Source: Phytohabitans sp036906915
GTDB taxonomy: Bacteria > Actinomycetota > Actinomycetes > Mycobacteriales > Micromonosporaceae
Direction: 5' to 3'
DNA: 43,954 nucleotides
Assembly: GCF_036906915.1 (NCBI RefSeq)
Contig: NZ_JBAKHX010000068.1
Location: forward strand, 1 to 43,954
Below are positions 16,578 through 24,139 of this stretch, piece by piece (the stretch's first letter is position 1; every line of letters begins with the position of its first letter). A program made the position numbers and the translations under genes. Under the pieces are notes generated by a model. It searched no databases and had not been told where the DNA came from. It was given only the letters and a program-made list of their open reading frames with translations.

Positions 16578-17398
16578 AGAAGGTACTGGGACGAGATGGT
16601 TGCGGCGGAACCAGCCGATCTGGCCCTCGACGCCGCCTTTCTCGTGTGCCCCTTCGATGCCTGGCTGGCAATAGAAGACGTCCAGGCAACACGGGTTTAG
16701 TACGAGCGGAACGCGGTCCAGCGCTGGGTCTCGATGCGCTGCCGGCTGAACCCCAGCACCTTGGCGACCGCCGAGCGCAGATTGTCGTAGCGGACCTTGC
16801 CGGTCGGCACCCCGCCGAGCCTCTTCAGCGCATGGACGTGTCCCTCGAAGAACGCCTCCTGCCCGCCGGAGGCGAAGATCCGGTGGATCGCCTTGCCAGA
16901 GCACGACATCCGGAACGAGAACAACATGCAGGTCACAAGTTCACCGCGCAAATTGATAGCAACCTTGCCGAAGTCGACCTCCGCCTCGGCGCCCGGCCGG
17001 TGAGTCTGCGGAAAGAACACCTTGATCGGGCCGCGGCCGGGCTCTGCCCTGATCTTCGGCTTGCGGTCGGCGACGTAAGTGCGGACGACCTGGTAGGAGA
17101 TATCAGCCATGCCGTGTTCGTCGAGCAGCCGGTGATAGATCCGCCGGACGGTGTGCCGCTGCTTGCGGGGCGCGTCCAGGTCGGCGCGCAGGATGTCATC
17201 GATCGCGGGCTTGAAGGGGTCGAGCTTGGATCCGCGTGGCGGCATCGTTTTGCGTGGTGGCGGCAACGCCGACGCCGCGGCCGCGCTCACCGTCCGACGG
17301 CCGACCCGATATTTCTCCTCGATCGTCCGGCCCGACATCCCCGCCGCGAGATCGCGGCGGATCGCCGCGAACAACTCAATCTTCGACATCCGCGGCAT
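16578..17398 (-). pseudogene. istA: istA transposase, 5' half
   Basis: ATG 17398 (MPRMSKIELFAAIRRD) starts the IS21 transposase. It runs through a helix-turn-helix (MSGRTIEEKYRVGRRTV), the RRIYHRLLDEHG region and the DDE domain, with AEVDFGKVAI (first Asp) and KVRYDNLRSAV (second Asp). At about 16697 the frame hits a stop and shifts: the remaining CQPGIEGAHEKGGVEGQIG (the Glu region) and NHLVPVP lie in another frame. A scrambled stretch of about 20 bases separates the two. The coding sequence then stops at the nested transposon and resumes at 12104. Confidence 0.87.
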
Positions 17399-17445
17399 TG
17401 GCCGGCCTCCGTCTCGGGTCAGCCGATGCTCCCACCGCCGCGGGT

Positions 17446-17518
17446 GGTGTCGAAACTCGCGGACATCGAATCCATCCGATCGAGCGTCCACCTCCGGTGG
17501 TGTCGGAACTGACGGACA
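17446..17518 (-). repeat. Two IS21-end-like repeats upstream of istA
   Basis: 20-bp units at 17446-17465 (GGTGTCGAAACTCGCGGACA) and 17499-17518 differ at three positions and read inward as TGTCCG...CGACACC. Such repeats usually form the transposase-binding right end of an IS21 element, so 17518 may have been an earlier right boundary before the kinase gene was included. Confidence 0.65.
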
Positions 17519-17597
17519 AACCCCACGTCAGAGCCGCTCAGCTGGAGGGTTAGAAAACTCGTTTCGCCTCGGGCCCCTGACAAATAGGCTCGCGCTC

Positions 17598-18542
17598 ATG
17601 ACCGACGGCGACTGGAGATACGGCGGGTTCAGGGAGCGTCGGCCCTCCGCGGAAACTCTCGCCTGGGTTGCGGCGTCGATGGGTCGAGGTAGTCGCATCG
17701 TCGGCTATCGCCGATTGACCGGTGGCGTCTGCTCCGCCGTGAATAGGCTGACGGTCGAACGACATGGAAGGCGAACATTCGTCGTACTGCGGCAGTACCC
17801 GGGCGACCTCGGCCTCCACGAAGCCCTGCAGACGGAGATCGCCAACCTTGGTGTTGTGGAAGGAAGCGGGCTCCCGGTTCCGCGCATCCTGGCTGCTGAT
17901 GTCACCGGCGCTTCGACCGGGGGCGCGCCCGCGTTGCTGATGACCCGTTTGCCGGGGCATGTGGACCTCAATCCGGCGGACCCTCGGTCGTGGATGACGA
18001 GGATCGCAGAGATTGCCGTATCGCTGCATTCCCTCGATCTCGCTGCGAAGATCTTCAGGCCGTGGACGGATTCCTGGATCGCTCCTCAGGACGGGTTTCA
18101 GATACCGGCTGGCGCACAGAAGCCGGCTGTATGGAAGGCGGCGTTCGGTGTCATGGCGGGGCCGCCGCCAAAGGACCCGGTCGTCTTTCTGCACTGCGAT
18201 CTCCTACCGGTCAACCTGCTCTGGTCGCGCGGGAGGATTACCGGGCTGACCGACTGGAACTCCATCCATCGAGGGTCGCGTGCGATCGACGTCGGGCACT
18301 GCCGGCGATACCTGGCGGCGCTTTACTCGCCCGAGTGGGCAGAGCAGCTCCGGTCGCTCTATGAGTCGATCGCCGGGGTGACCCTCGATCCGTGGTGGGA
18401 CCTGTATGCCCTGCTGCACTATGACGACAGCGGGCCGAAGTGGATCCGTGGGCAGGTCGCAGGGCGCCGTCCCGTCGATGTGCCCGGCATGACTTCCCGG
18501 GTCGAGGTCGCTATCGAAACAGCGCTACGGCGCCTCGGGTAA
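17598..18542 (+). CDS. APH-type phosphotransferase, element passenger
   Basis: A 314-residue protein of the aminoglycoside phosphotransferase/homoserine kinase-like fold. It has a nucleotide-binding N-lobe (GGVCSAVNRLTVE, then FVVLRQYP), a Brenner-type catalytic loop FLHCDLLPVNLLW (H, D and N in HxDxxxxN spacing) and a GLTDWNS segment in place of the usual IDW/DFG metal motif. ATG 17598 fits the homology; the ribosome binding site is weak. The gene lies between the end-like repeats upstream of istA and the true right end of the element, opposite in direction to istA. It is therefore likely a captured gene. Resistance to an antibiotic is possible but unproven; many such kinases act on other small molecules. 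Confidence 0.75.
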   Translation: MTDGDWRYGGFRERRPSAETLAWVAASMGRGSRIVGYRRLTGGVCSAVNRLTVERHGRRTFVVLRQYPGDLGLHEALQTEIANLGVVEGSGLPVPRILAADVTGASTGGAPALLMTRLPGHVDLNPADPRSWMTRIAEIAVSLHSLDLAAKIFRPWTDSWIAPQDGFQIPAGAQKPAVWKAAFGVMAGPPPKDPVVFLHCDLLPVNLLWSRGRITGLTDWNSIHRGSRAIDVGHCRRYLAALYSPEWAEQLRSLYESIAGVTLDPWWDLYALLHYDDSGPKWIRGQVAGRRPVDVPGMTSRVEVAIETALRRLG

Positions 18543-18543
18543 C

Positions 18544-18567
18544 CGCGAGTTCCGGCAACCTCGCGGC
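18544..18567 (+). terminator. Small hairpin after the passenger kinase
   Basis: CCGCGAG (18544-18550) and CTCGCGG (18561-18567) form a 7-bp stem directly after the stop. The left arm also resembles an IS21 end unit in opposite orientation (CCGCGAGTT), so it may be a terminator, an old element end, or both. Confidence 0.4.
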
Positions 18568-18573
18568 ACCGTG

Positions 18574-18648
18574 GTGTCGAAACTCGCAGACACGAAATCC
18601 GCCGACGATCAAGCGGTGTCCAAAGCGACGTTCAAACGGTGTCCAGAA
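18574..18648 (-). repeat. Right-end repeats of the IS21-family element
   Basis: One end-like unit lies at 18574-18593 (GGTGTCGAAACTCGCAGACA). It is followed by two tandem 23-bp units, 18603-18625 and 18626-18648, identical at 19 of 23 positions and sharing CGGTGTCCA. The element then ends at 18663. Multiple terminal repeats like these are characteristic transposase-binding sites in IS21 relatives. Confidence 0.65.
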
Positions 18649-18663
18649 ACGCGGAGATAACCA

Positions 18664-18708
18664 CGGGCAGCTTGGATCAAACCAGAACCTGGCAGTCATT
18701 TGCGGCAT
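18664..18708 (-). pseudogene. DsbA-family nitroreductase gene, 5' part
   Basis: ATG 18708 opens MPQMTARFWFDPSCP, the N-terminal strand and start of the active-site loop of a mycothiol-dependent nitroreductase. It then passes into the right end of the inserted element, where the frame becomes meaningless. The remainder is at 9561-10152. The last seven bases on the + strand (18664-18670, CGGGCAG) are the right copy of the target-site duplication. The RBS is unclear; a second ATG three codons later is an alternative start. Confidence 0.85.
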
Positions 18709-18750
18709 GGCGCCAACGTATCTCGATGATCAGGAAGACTCTCGTAGTGG

Positions 18751-19707
18751 TCAGGAAGCGGTGTGCAGCCGTGCGTAGTGCTCGCGAAGCAGGTCGGCGC
18801 CCCAGTCGTCGCGCAGGTGGCGCCAAACGGAGTGGGCGTGATTGCCGTCGTCCTGGGTGTTGTCGTACTCGATGAGAAACTGCGGCGTCTGTACGCAGTA
18901 GTAGTGGCCCTCGCCGGGCGTGGTCGGTCCGGCCCACGCGAACCGGATCCGGTCGAGGCCCGCCTCCTCGGCGTCGCGCCAGCAGGCCAGGGCGTACGGC
19001 GTCGGCGCGCGGTGGAGGTAGCGCTGGACCAACTGGTCGAGGACCTCCTGTTGAGCCGGACGCAGCAGGTCACGGCCGATGCCTTCGGGCAGCAAGGTGG
19101 GGTCGGCCACCGGGTCGGCCCGGGTGAGGATGTCATCGGGAGCGACGTGGGCGCTGATGCCGAGCTCGCGCTGGTCGGGGTCGAGCCCCGACGCCAGCTC
19201 GCGGGCCAGATCTTCCTCGGGGCCGAGGATACGGCGGCCGGCGTGCGGCCCGGAGGGTACGACCGCCGGTTCGGAACCGACGAAATGAGGCGTGAACGTG
19301 GTGCCGCCGGGCGTTACGACGACGTGCACGGCCAGGTGGTGGCCGTTGATCCGCCAGCCCCACGGCTCGTCGCCGTCCGGGTCGCCAAGCACCCGCAGCC
19401 AGTAGCGGTCACCGTTGGGCGGTGAGCCGGTCGCCAGTTCCCGCCTCACCCGCTCGACCTCGACGGCGCCGATGGCGAGATCGCCGCCGGCGGGGGAGTG
19501 GGCGGACAGGAGCAGCTCGGTCGCGAGTGTCTGCTGGGCGGCGGTGAGGTGCTCCATCGACAGGCCGGGCCGGTTTCCGGGCAGATAGGTCCACTGCCGC
19601 AGGTCGGGGTCGGTGAGGTCGCCGCGGACCAGGCGGCGCTGCTGCTCGTCCAGGCTCGCGATGAGGGCCCGCGCGCATTGCCGGGCATCATCGGCGACGG
19701 TCTTCAT
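18751..19707 (-). CDS. DUF3500 domain-containing protein
   Basis: A 318-residue protein matching the DUF3500 pattern: a helical N-terminus (ALIASLDEQQRRLVRGDL), LPGNRPGLSMEHLTAAQQ, the core WGWRINGHHLAVHVVV with a HFVGSEPA segment, and the C-terminal GHYYCVQTPQFLIEYDN...HAHSVWRHLRDDWG. ATG 19707 is preceded by GGGAGGGA, giving a firm start. No signal peptide or membrane segment is visible. The biochemical role of DUF3500 is not established to my knowledge. It lies 43 bases upstream of the interrupted nitroreductase on the same strand and may once have shared its transcript. Confidence 0.85.
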   Translation of the reverse strand: MKTVADDARQCARALIASLDEQQRRLVRGDLTDPDLRQWTYLPGNRPGLSMEHLTAAQQTLATELLLSAHSPAGGDLAIGAVEVERVRRELATGSPPNGDRYWLRVLGDPDGDEPWGWRINGHHLAVHVVVTPGGTTFTPHFVGSEPAVVPSGPHAGRRILGPEEDLARELASGLDPDQRELGISAHVAPDDILTRADPVADPTLLPEGIGRDLLRPAQQEVLDQLVQRYLHRAPTPYALACWRDAEEAGLDRIRFAWAGPTTPGEGHYYCVQTPQFLIEYDNTQDDGNHAHSVWRHLRDDWGADLLREHYARLHTAS

Positions 19708-19845
19708 GCAGTCCCTCCCAGCCTCTACCAACAACGTACGCCAGCGGCCCGAGCCCTGCGAGCAGCTCCTGGGCTTCGCCAGCGCGGCCGTGACCCAGGT
19801 CGGTCAGGACCTCCACGCGCTGCCGTGGATCAGGCGAACGACGCG

Positions 19846-19985
19846 GATCACGTCGGCCCTCGCCGCGGCCGACAGCACTCCGCCGGTGGGCCACTGGTGC
19901 GACGGCGTGAGCACGAACGCGTCGGCCTCGGCCCGGTCGAGGGCGTCGACCGGACGCCGTCCGGACCCACCGGGATGCCGACAGC
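19846..19985 (-). pseudogene. MocR/GntR-type aminotransferase remnant
   Basis: The minus strand encodes VLTPSHQWPTGGVLS (about 19870-19915), the hallmark of the aminotransferase domain of MocR regulators. It is preceded by VDALDRAEADAF and, in a second frame, by GIPVGPDGVR. The two frames join only through a frameshift near 19950. The wHTH domain and the PLP-lysine region are absent. The surrounding 19708-20008 has no intact gene; a frame ending at 19688 (VEVLTDLGHGRAGEAQELLA) may be further debris. Confidence 0.6.
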
Positions 19986-20008
19986 GGCCCGCCTCGACGG
20001 CCAGCTCC

Positions 20009-21073
20009 TCACTCCAAGCGACGCCGGCTACGAGCTGGCGGCTGGGCAGCGCGGGGTGCGGCTGGCATACCCGGCCGCGAAGCCGAGTGGCTTTCGGGCA
20101 GCCGGAAGCGCGCGAACAGATGGTTGGTGTGAAAGCGGGTGATGGCGCAGATCCGGCCGCCGGTCAGGGTGAGCACGATCAGTCCCGCCGGACTGGCCGG
20201 CGTCTCATCGGATTCGGCGTGATAGACACCGAACGCTGGCTGGCCGTTGGCGCCCGTCGGCACCAGAACCGTTCGCCGGTTGCCGGGATACGCCATGCTG
20301 ATCCGGAGGAATTCGGCGACCGCGGGGATGCCGTGGTACTCGTGTGGAGCCGGCGGCATGCTCAACCAGGCGTCGTCGGTCAGCAGGGCGACGACGCGCT
20401 CGATGTCGGCGGCCATGAACGCCTCGGCGAAGCGGCGAGTCAGTCGCTGCTCGTCGCCGGATCCGGCTAGCGGCGCCGGCGGCCGGCCGCCCGCGGGCCG
20501 CGCGTCGAGCGCGGCGCGGGCCCGTTGCAGGGCACCCTTCACAGCGGTCTCGGTGGTACCCAGCATGGCGGCGACCTCGCCGCGCGGGTAACCGAGCACG
20601 TCGCACAGGACGAGGGCCGCGGCCTGGCGCGGCGGCATCAGTTGCAGTGCGACGACGAACGCGAGCTCGACCGCCTCGCGGGTCTCGTACCGCGTCTCGG
20701 GCCCCGGCGCCGGCTCAGGCAGATGTTCCAGCAGCGTGTCCGGGTAGGGCTGAAGCCAGGTGACCTCGCCGCGGCGGTTGGGTTCGGGCGGCTGGAACGG
20801 CGGCACCGGCTCGGCTGGGATCCGCCGGCCGGCGTCGCGCAACGCGTTGAGGCAGCGGTTGGTCGCGATCCGGTACAGCCAGCCGCGCAGCGACGCCCGT
20901 CCTTCGAACTGTTTCAGTCCGCGCCATGCCGCGACCAGCGTCTCCTGCAACAGATCCTCGGCGTCGGTCAGCGAGCCGAGGATGCGGTAGCAGTGCAGCC
21001 TCAGCTCACGCCGGTATGGCTCGGTGAGGTCACGGAATGCGTCCGGGTCACCGGCCCGGGCGCGCTCCAGCAC
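20009..21073 (-). CDS. ECF-type sigma factor with C-terminal SnoaL-like domain (SigG-like)
   Basis: A 354-residue sigma-70-family protein. Region 2 spans about residues 12-75 (LRLHCYRILGSLTDAEDLLQ, then RGWLYRIATNRCLNALRD). Region 4 is at about 145-195 with its helix-turn-helix (GYPRGEVAAMLGTTETAVKG). Residues 205-325 are a SnoaL/NTF2-like fold (MAADIERVVALLTDD, then YHGIPAVAEFL), as in SigG/SigJ-type factors where this domain modulates activity instead of a separate anti-sigma. The last 25 residues (SASRPGMPAAPRAA and on) are low-complexity and probably read-through into decayed sequence. GTG 21073 is the only start after an upstream in-frame TGA. It is divergent from a free SnoaL-like protein. 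Confidence 0.82.
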   Translation of the reverse strand: MLERARAGDPDAFRDLTEPYRRELRLHCYRILGSLTDAEDLLQETLVAAWRGLKQFEGRASLRGWLYRIATNRCLNALRDAGRRIPAEPVPPFQPPEPNRRGEVTWLQPYPDTLLEHLPEPAPGPETRYETREAVELAFVVALQLMPPRQAAALVLCDVLGYPRGEVAAMLGTTETAVKGALQRARAALDARPAGGRPPAPLAGSGDEQRLTRRFAEAFMAADIERVVALLTDDAWLSMPPAPHEYHGIPAVAEFLRISMAYPGNRRTVLVPTGANGQPAFGVYHAESDETPASPAGLIVLTLTGGRICAITRFHTNHLFARFRLPESHSASRPGMPAAPRAAQPPARSRRRLE

Positions 21074-21180
21074 TGTCCGGCTCGCGAAAAGATCTTGTCA
21101 TGTCGTTCCCGCCCCAGCGTTCCGTCCCGACCTTCGGCGGTGTCGGAACATGCGAAAGGTTCGAATGAGAGGGAGATACC

Positions 21181-21540
21181 GTGACCGAGAAGAGTCCCGC
21201 CCTGCAGATCGCGCTCGCCTATCACGAGGCATGGGCAGGCAAGGATCTGGACCGGGCCATGTCGTACATCGCTGAGGACGTCGTCTGTGACGCGCCGGCT
21301 GGTCGCATCGAGGGTGCCGAGGCGTACCGCGCCTTCATGGCACCGTTCGTGCAGATGCTCCACGACGCCACGATGATCGCGGCATTTGGTGATGAGGAGA
21401 TCGCCCTGGTCATGTACGACACGGCCACCGTGCCCGTACCGAGTGCGCCGGGCGCCGAGTGCGTCACCGTCAAGGACGGCAAGATCACCTACAGTCGGTT
21501 CCTGTTCGACCGCGCTCCATTCCAGGCCGCCCAGGCATGA
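21181..21540 (+). CDS. SnoaL/NTF2-like protein
   Basis: A 119-residue single-domain protein of the SnoaL-like NTF2 superfamily: helix LQIALAYHEAWAGKDLDRAM, then YIAEDVVCDAPAG and the IEGAEAYRAFM stretch. GTG 21181 has GGGAG seven bases upstream. NTF2-like folds bind small hydrophobic ligands or act as isomerases; no catalytic residues can be assigned here. It diverges from the sigma factor that carries the same fold as its C-terminal domain, across a 107-bp gap, so co-regulation by that sigma factor is plausible. Confidence 0.75.
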   Translation: MTEKSPALQIALAYHEAWAGKDLDRAMSYIAEDVVCDAPAGRIEGAEAYRAFMAPFVQMLHDATMIAAFGDEEIALVMYDTATVPVPSAPGAECVTVKDGKITYSRFLFDRAPFQAAQA

Positions 21541-21577
21541 GCGGACGCGGTCGCGCCTGCGCGCCCGATCCCTAGTG

Positions 21578-22756
21578 TCAAGGGCGCTGGCCGGCCCGAT
21601 CCACGATGGCGGTGCTCAGGATCGCCCATTTCTGGACGACGTCGCCTGGCTTCCTGCTCCGGTCGGTCTCGATGCGGATGGAGTCCACCGCCCCCGGCGG
21701 TTGGCCGGTGTGCTCCGGGCCGGTCACGTGGAACTCGGCGACGATCGAGTTGTGGCCGAGGAAGGCGTACGTTTGCGGGGCGAAGACCAGCTCCTCGCGT
21801 ACGCCGATCTCGGTGCGGGTGGCGGCCGCGCCGGCTCGTCCGGCGGCGTCGGTCACGACCGGGCGCAGCTCGACGCCGGGGATCCGTGCCGCCGCCCGGA
21901 ACGCCGCTGCCTGTACCGCGGGGGAGTGGTTCTGCCAGAGCAGCTCCGCCAGCTTCATGAACGCCCGCTGGTGTTCGGAGATCTTGACGTAGCGGCCCTT
22001 CCGGGAGCCCGGTTCGAGGAGCCAGACGTAGTGGTCTCGGTTGTCCCGCGGGTCGTACAGGTAGGCCAGCAGCTTCTCCGGGTCGGTGGGCACGTTGGTG
22101 TGCTGGTACGCCGGTTCGGGCGTGCAAGGCACCTTGGGCGTGGTGTCCGGCCGGTCGATCGTCTCGGCTCGCAGCCCGTCGCGACAGCCGGAGAGCCGGG
22201 TGCGGGCGCCTGTGTCGTCGGTGACCAGCCCGTCGCGCGTGCCGTCCACCGACAGCCAGGTCCGCACCCGCACCGGCCCGACGACCCGTGCCTTGCCATC
22301 CTTGCCGCTCGTCGAGCGCACCTCCATCGACTCGACGTAGAGGAACTGGTTGTCCCGGGCGTCGACCGGCGGGGTTGCCTCGGCGTGCTGGGCGGCCAGT
22401 TGCAGCACCCCCGAGGCACCCGCGGGCGCGGGTGTACCCATCGGGGTTGGCGTACCGGCGTCGGCGGGCGGCGGCGCTGGCGCGTTTCCGGCGACGTTGG
22501 CCGTGTTGCCGGCGATCAGGCCGGCCGCGATGGTCGCGGCCACGGCGGCCGGTGCTCCGACCCGCCAGGCCAAGCGTGCGCCGGCCGGCCAGGTCGCGGT
22601 ACGGGGCAGCAGCCGGCCGCGGGACCGGTCGCGTCGCACCGCGTGCATGACCCGATGGCGCAGGTCGGCCGGCGGGTGTGTGCCCGCTGGCTTCAGTGGC
22701 TCGCCGAACTCTTCGAGCAAGCTGAGCTCATCGGACGGCATGCGGTCGGGTGTCAT
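21578..22756 (-). CDS. CU044_5270-family membrane protein, probable sigma-factor partner
   Basis: A 392-residue protein: a cytoplasmic N-terminus of about 65 residues with LRHRVMHAVRRDR, one membrane span at about 66-86, an Ala/Pro linker (PAPPPADAGTPTPMG) and a large extracytoplasmic domain. The layout matches the CU044_5270 family, habitually encoded directly after an ECF sigma gene. Its ATG overlaps the sigma stop by four bases (ATGA), so the two are translationally coupled. An anti-sigma or sensor role is inferred from position and topology; no zinc-binding HxxxCxxC motif is visible in the N-terminus. Confidence 0.75.
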   Translation of the reverse strand: MTPDRMPSDELSLLEEFGEPLKPAGTHPPADLRHRVMHAVRRDRSRGRLLPRTATWPAGARLAWRVGAPAAVAATIAAGLIAGNTANVAGNAPAPPPADAGTPTPMGTPAPAGASGVLQLAAQHAEATPPVDARDNQFLYVESMEVRSTSGKDGKARVVGPVRVRTWLSVDGTRDGLVTDDTGARTRLSGCRDGLRAETIDRPDTTPKVPCTPEPAYQHTNVPTDPEKLLAYLYDPRDNRDHYVWLLEPGSRKGRYVKISEHQRAFMKLAELLWQNHSPAVQAAAFRAAARIPGVELRPVVTDAAGRAGAAATRTEIGVREELVFAPQTYAFLGHNSIVAEFHVTGPEHTGQPPGAVDSIRIETDRSRKPGDVVQKWAILSTAIVDRAGQRP

Positions 22757-23349
22757 CGCTCCTCCTCGAACGTGCCGGACGGGTCCATCCCGCCCAGCGC
22801 CTCACGGACCCTGCGGCGGGCCCGGTTGAGCCGGGACCCGACCGTGCCGGGCGGGATCTTCAGGGCCGCGGCCACCTCGTCGTAACTGAGCTGGCCCCAG
22901 GCCACCAGTAGCAGCACGTCCCGGTCACCACGCGACAGCCCGGCCAGGGCCGCGGCCAGTGGCCGCTTTGCGGCGTCGGCGACCACCCGGGTGGCCACCT
23001 CGTCGGCTGGGCCGTCCAGGACACCGTCCGGGGCGGCCCGAGCCATGGCGCGGTACCTGGCCTTCTCCTTGCGGTGGTGGCTGGCCAGCTTCCGGGTCAG
23101 GATGCCGAACAGCCAAGGGCGGGCGTCCGGTCGGGACAGGTCGTACTGTTCGCGCCCACGAAACGCCGCCAGGAACGCGTCCGCGACGACATCGTCGGCG
23201 CTTTCAGCGCCGACGCGCTGGTGGGCGTAGCGGTACAGCATCGCCGCGTACCTGTCATAGATCACCGCGAACTGGTCCGGGTCAGCCAGCGACGCCTGGA
23301 TGATCGCAGCATCGGTGTCAGCGTCCGTATCCGTGGTCACCCCGGTCAC
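22753..23349 (-). CDS. ECF RNA polymerase sigma factor
   Basis: A 198-residue sigma factor. Region 2 is at about 25-95 (FAVIYDRYAAMLYRYAHQRV, ADDVVADAFLAAF, ARPWLFGILTRKLASHHRKE) and region 4 at about 135-185 (LSRGDRDVLLLVAWGQLSYD, then the ALKIPPGTVGSRLNRARRRV recognition helix). The acidic repeat TDTDADTDA follows the first residues. It is the first gene of a pair with the membrane protein downstream, typical of ECF factors responding to envelope signals. ATG at 23349 or the nearby codons is not discriminated by a strong ribosome binding site. Confidence 0.85.
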   Translation of the reverse strand: MTGVTTDTDADTDAAIIQASLADPDQFAVIYDRYAAMLYRYAHQRVGAESADDVVADAFLAAFRGREQYDLSRPDARPWLFGILTRKLASHHRKEKARYRAMARAAPDGVLDGPADEVATRVVADAAKRPLAAALAGLSRGDRDVLLLVAWGQLSYDEVAAALKIPPGTVGSRLNRARRRVREALGGMDPSGTFEEER

Positions 23350-23487
23350 CGCGCCCCCGGACGATCGTGGTACCCGATCACTTCGTACCTCCCGTCAGAG
23401 CCGTCACCCCTGTCTACGCGCGCCGGTGGATTCCTCTTCACGGTGCGGCGCGCGGATCCGGTCGGCCAGACCCATAGGCTCGGGGGT

Positions 23488-24108
23488 GTGGCGCGATACT
23501 TCGAGGCGCATCCGGACAACCCGCAGGCTCGCACGATCCGCCAGGTCGTAGACCTCGTCCGCGACGGTGGGCTGATCGCGTACCCGACGGATTCGTGCTT
23601 CGCTCTCGGATGCCAGCTGGGTAACCGCGCCGGGCTGGACCGGATCCGGAAGATCCGCCATCTGGACGAGCGGCACCACTTCACGCTGGTGTGCCACGAT
23701 TTCGCGCAGCTCGGCCAGTTCGTGCACATCAGCAACTCGGTGTTTCGTATGGTCAAGGCGTGTACGCCCGGCAGCTACACGTTCATCCTGCCGGCCACAC
23801 CGCAGGTGCCGCGCCGGATGATGCATCCCCGCAAGCGCACGGTCGGTGTACGCATCCCACGGCACACCGTCACACAGGCGCTGGTGGCGCAGCTTGGCGA
23901 GCCGCTCATGTCGAGCACCCTGCTCCTGCCCGGCGAAGACGAGCCGATGACCCGGGGCGGCGACATCAGAGAGCGTCTGGGCCACGCCCTCGACGCGATC
24001 CTCGACGCGGGCGAGTGCGGGACCGAACCGACCACCGTGGTCGACCTGTCACAGTCAGAGCCGGTGATCCTGCGCCGTGGAGCCGGCGACCCGGCCCCGT
24101 TCGAGTAG
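23488..24108 (+). CDS. Sua5/YciO/YrdC-family protein (L-threonylcarbamoyladenylate synthase-like)
   Basis: A 206-residue YrdC-fold protein. It has GGLIAYPTDSCFALGC near residues 30-45, RIRKIRHLDERHHFTLVCHD (the KxR region that holds ATP and carbamate) and KRTVGVRIPRH near 115. Canonical Sua5/TsaC enzymes make threonylcarbamoyl-AMP for t6A37 of tRNA. This protein is closer to the YciO branch by its short length and YPTDS spacing, where the role is less clear. GTG 23488 follows a G-run; the longer open frame upstream lacks homology. Confidence 0.8.
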   Translation: MARYFEAHPDNPQARTIRQVVDLVRDGGLIAYPTDSCFALGCQLGNRAGLDRIRKIRHLDERHHFTLVCHDFAQLGQFVHISNSVFRMVKACTPGSYTFILPATPQVPRRMMHPRKRTVGVRIPRHTVTQALVAQLGEPLMSSTLLLPGEDEPMTRGGDIRERLGHALDAILDAGECGTEPTTVVDLSQSEPVILRRGAGDPAPFE

Positions 24109-24139
24109 CCTCACCGAGCCGCGACCGTCACGCGCGGTC

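Larger units (their letters stand above)
10153..18663. mobile_element. Composite IS21-family element (8.5 kb) with nested transposon and passenger kinase gene
   Basis: Boundaries come from the split nitroreductase gene and its 7-bp duplication. Both ends read TGG inward, and the outer 26 bp of the two ends agree at 14 positions, a typical imperfect IS21 arrangement with several internal repeats. Contents from left to right: an 81-residue ORF, a frameshifted istB, the 3' half of istA, a Tn554-like transposon (12119-16577), the 5' half of istA, internal end-like repeats (17446-17518), an APH-type kinase gene (17598-18542) and right-end repeats (18574-18648). With istA split and both istA and istB frameshifted it cannot transpose autonomously. 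Confidence 0.85.

Noticed and set aside
19688..19820. Minus-strand frame VEVLTDLGHGRAGEAQELLAGL
   Set aside because: Possibly a tail of another broken gene, but too short and unplaced to annotate.
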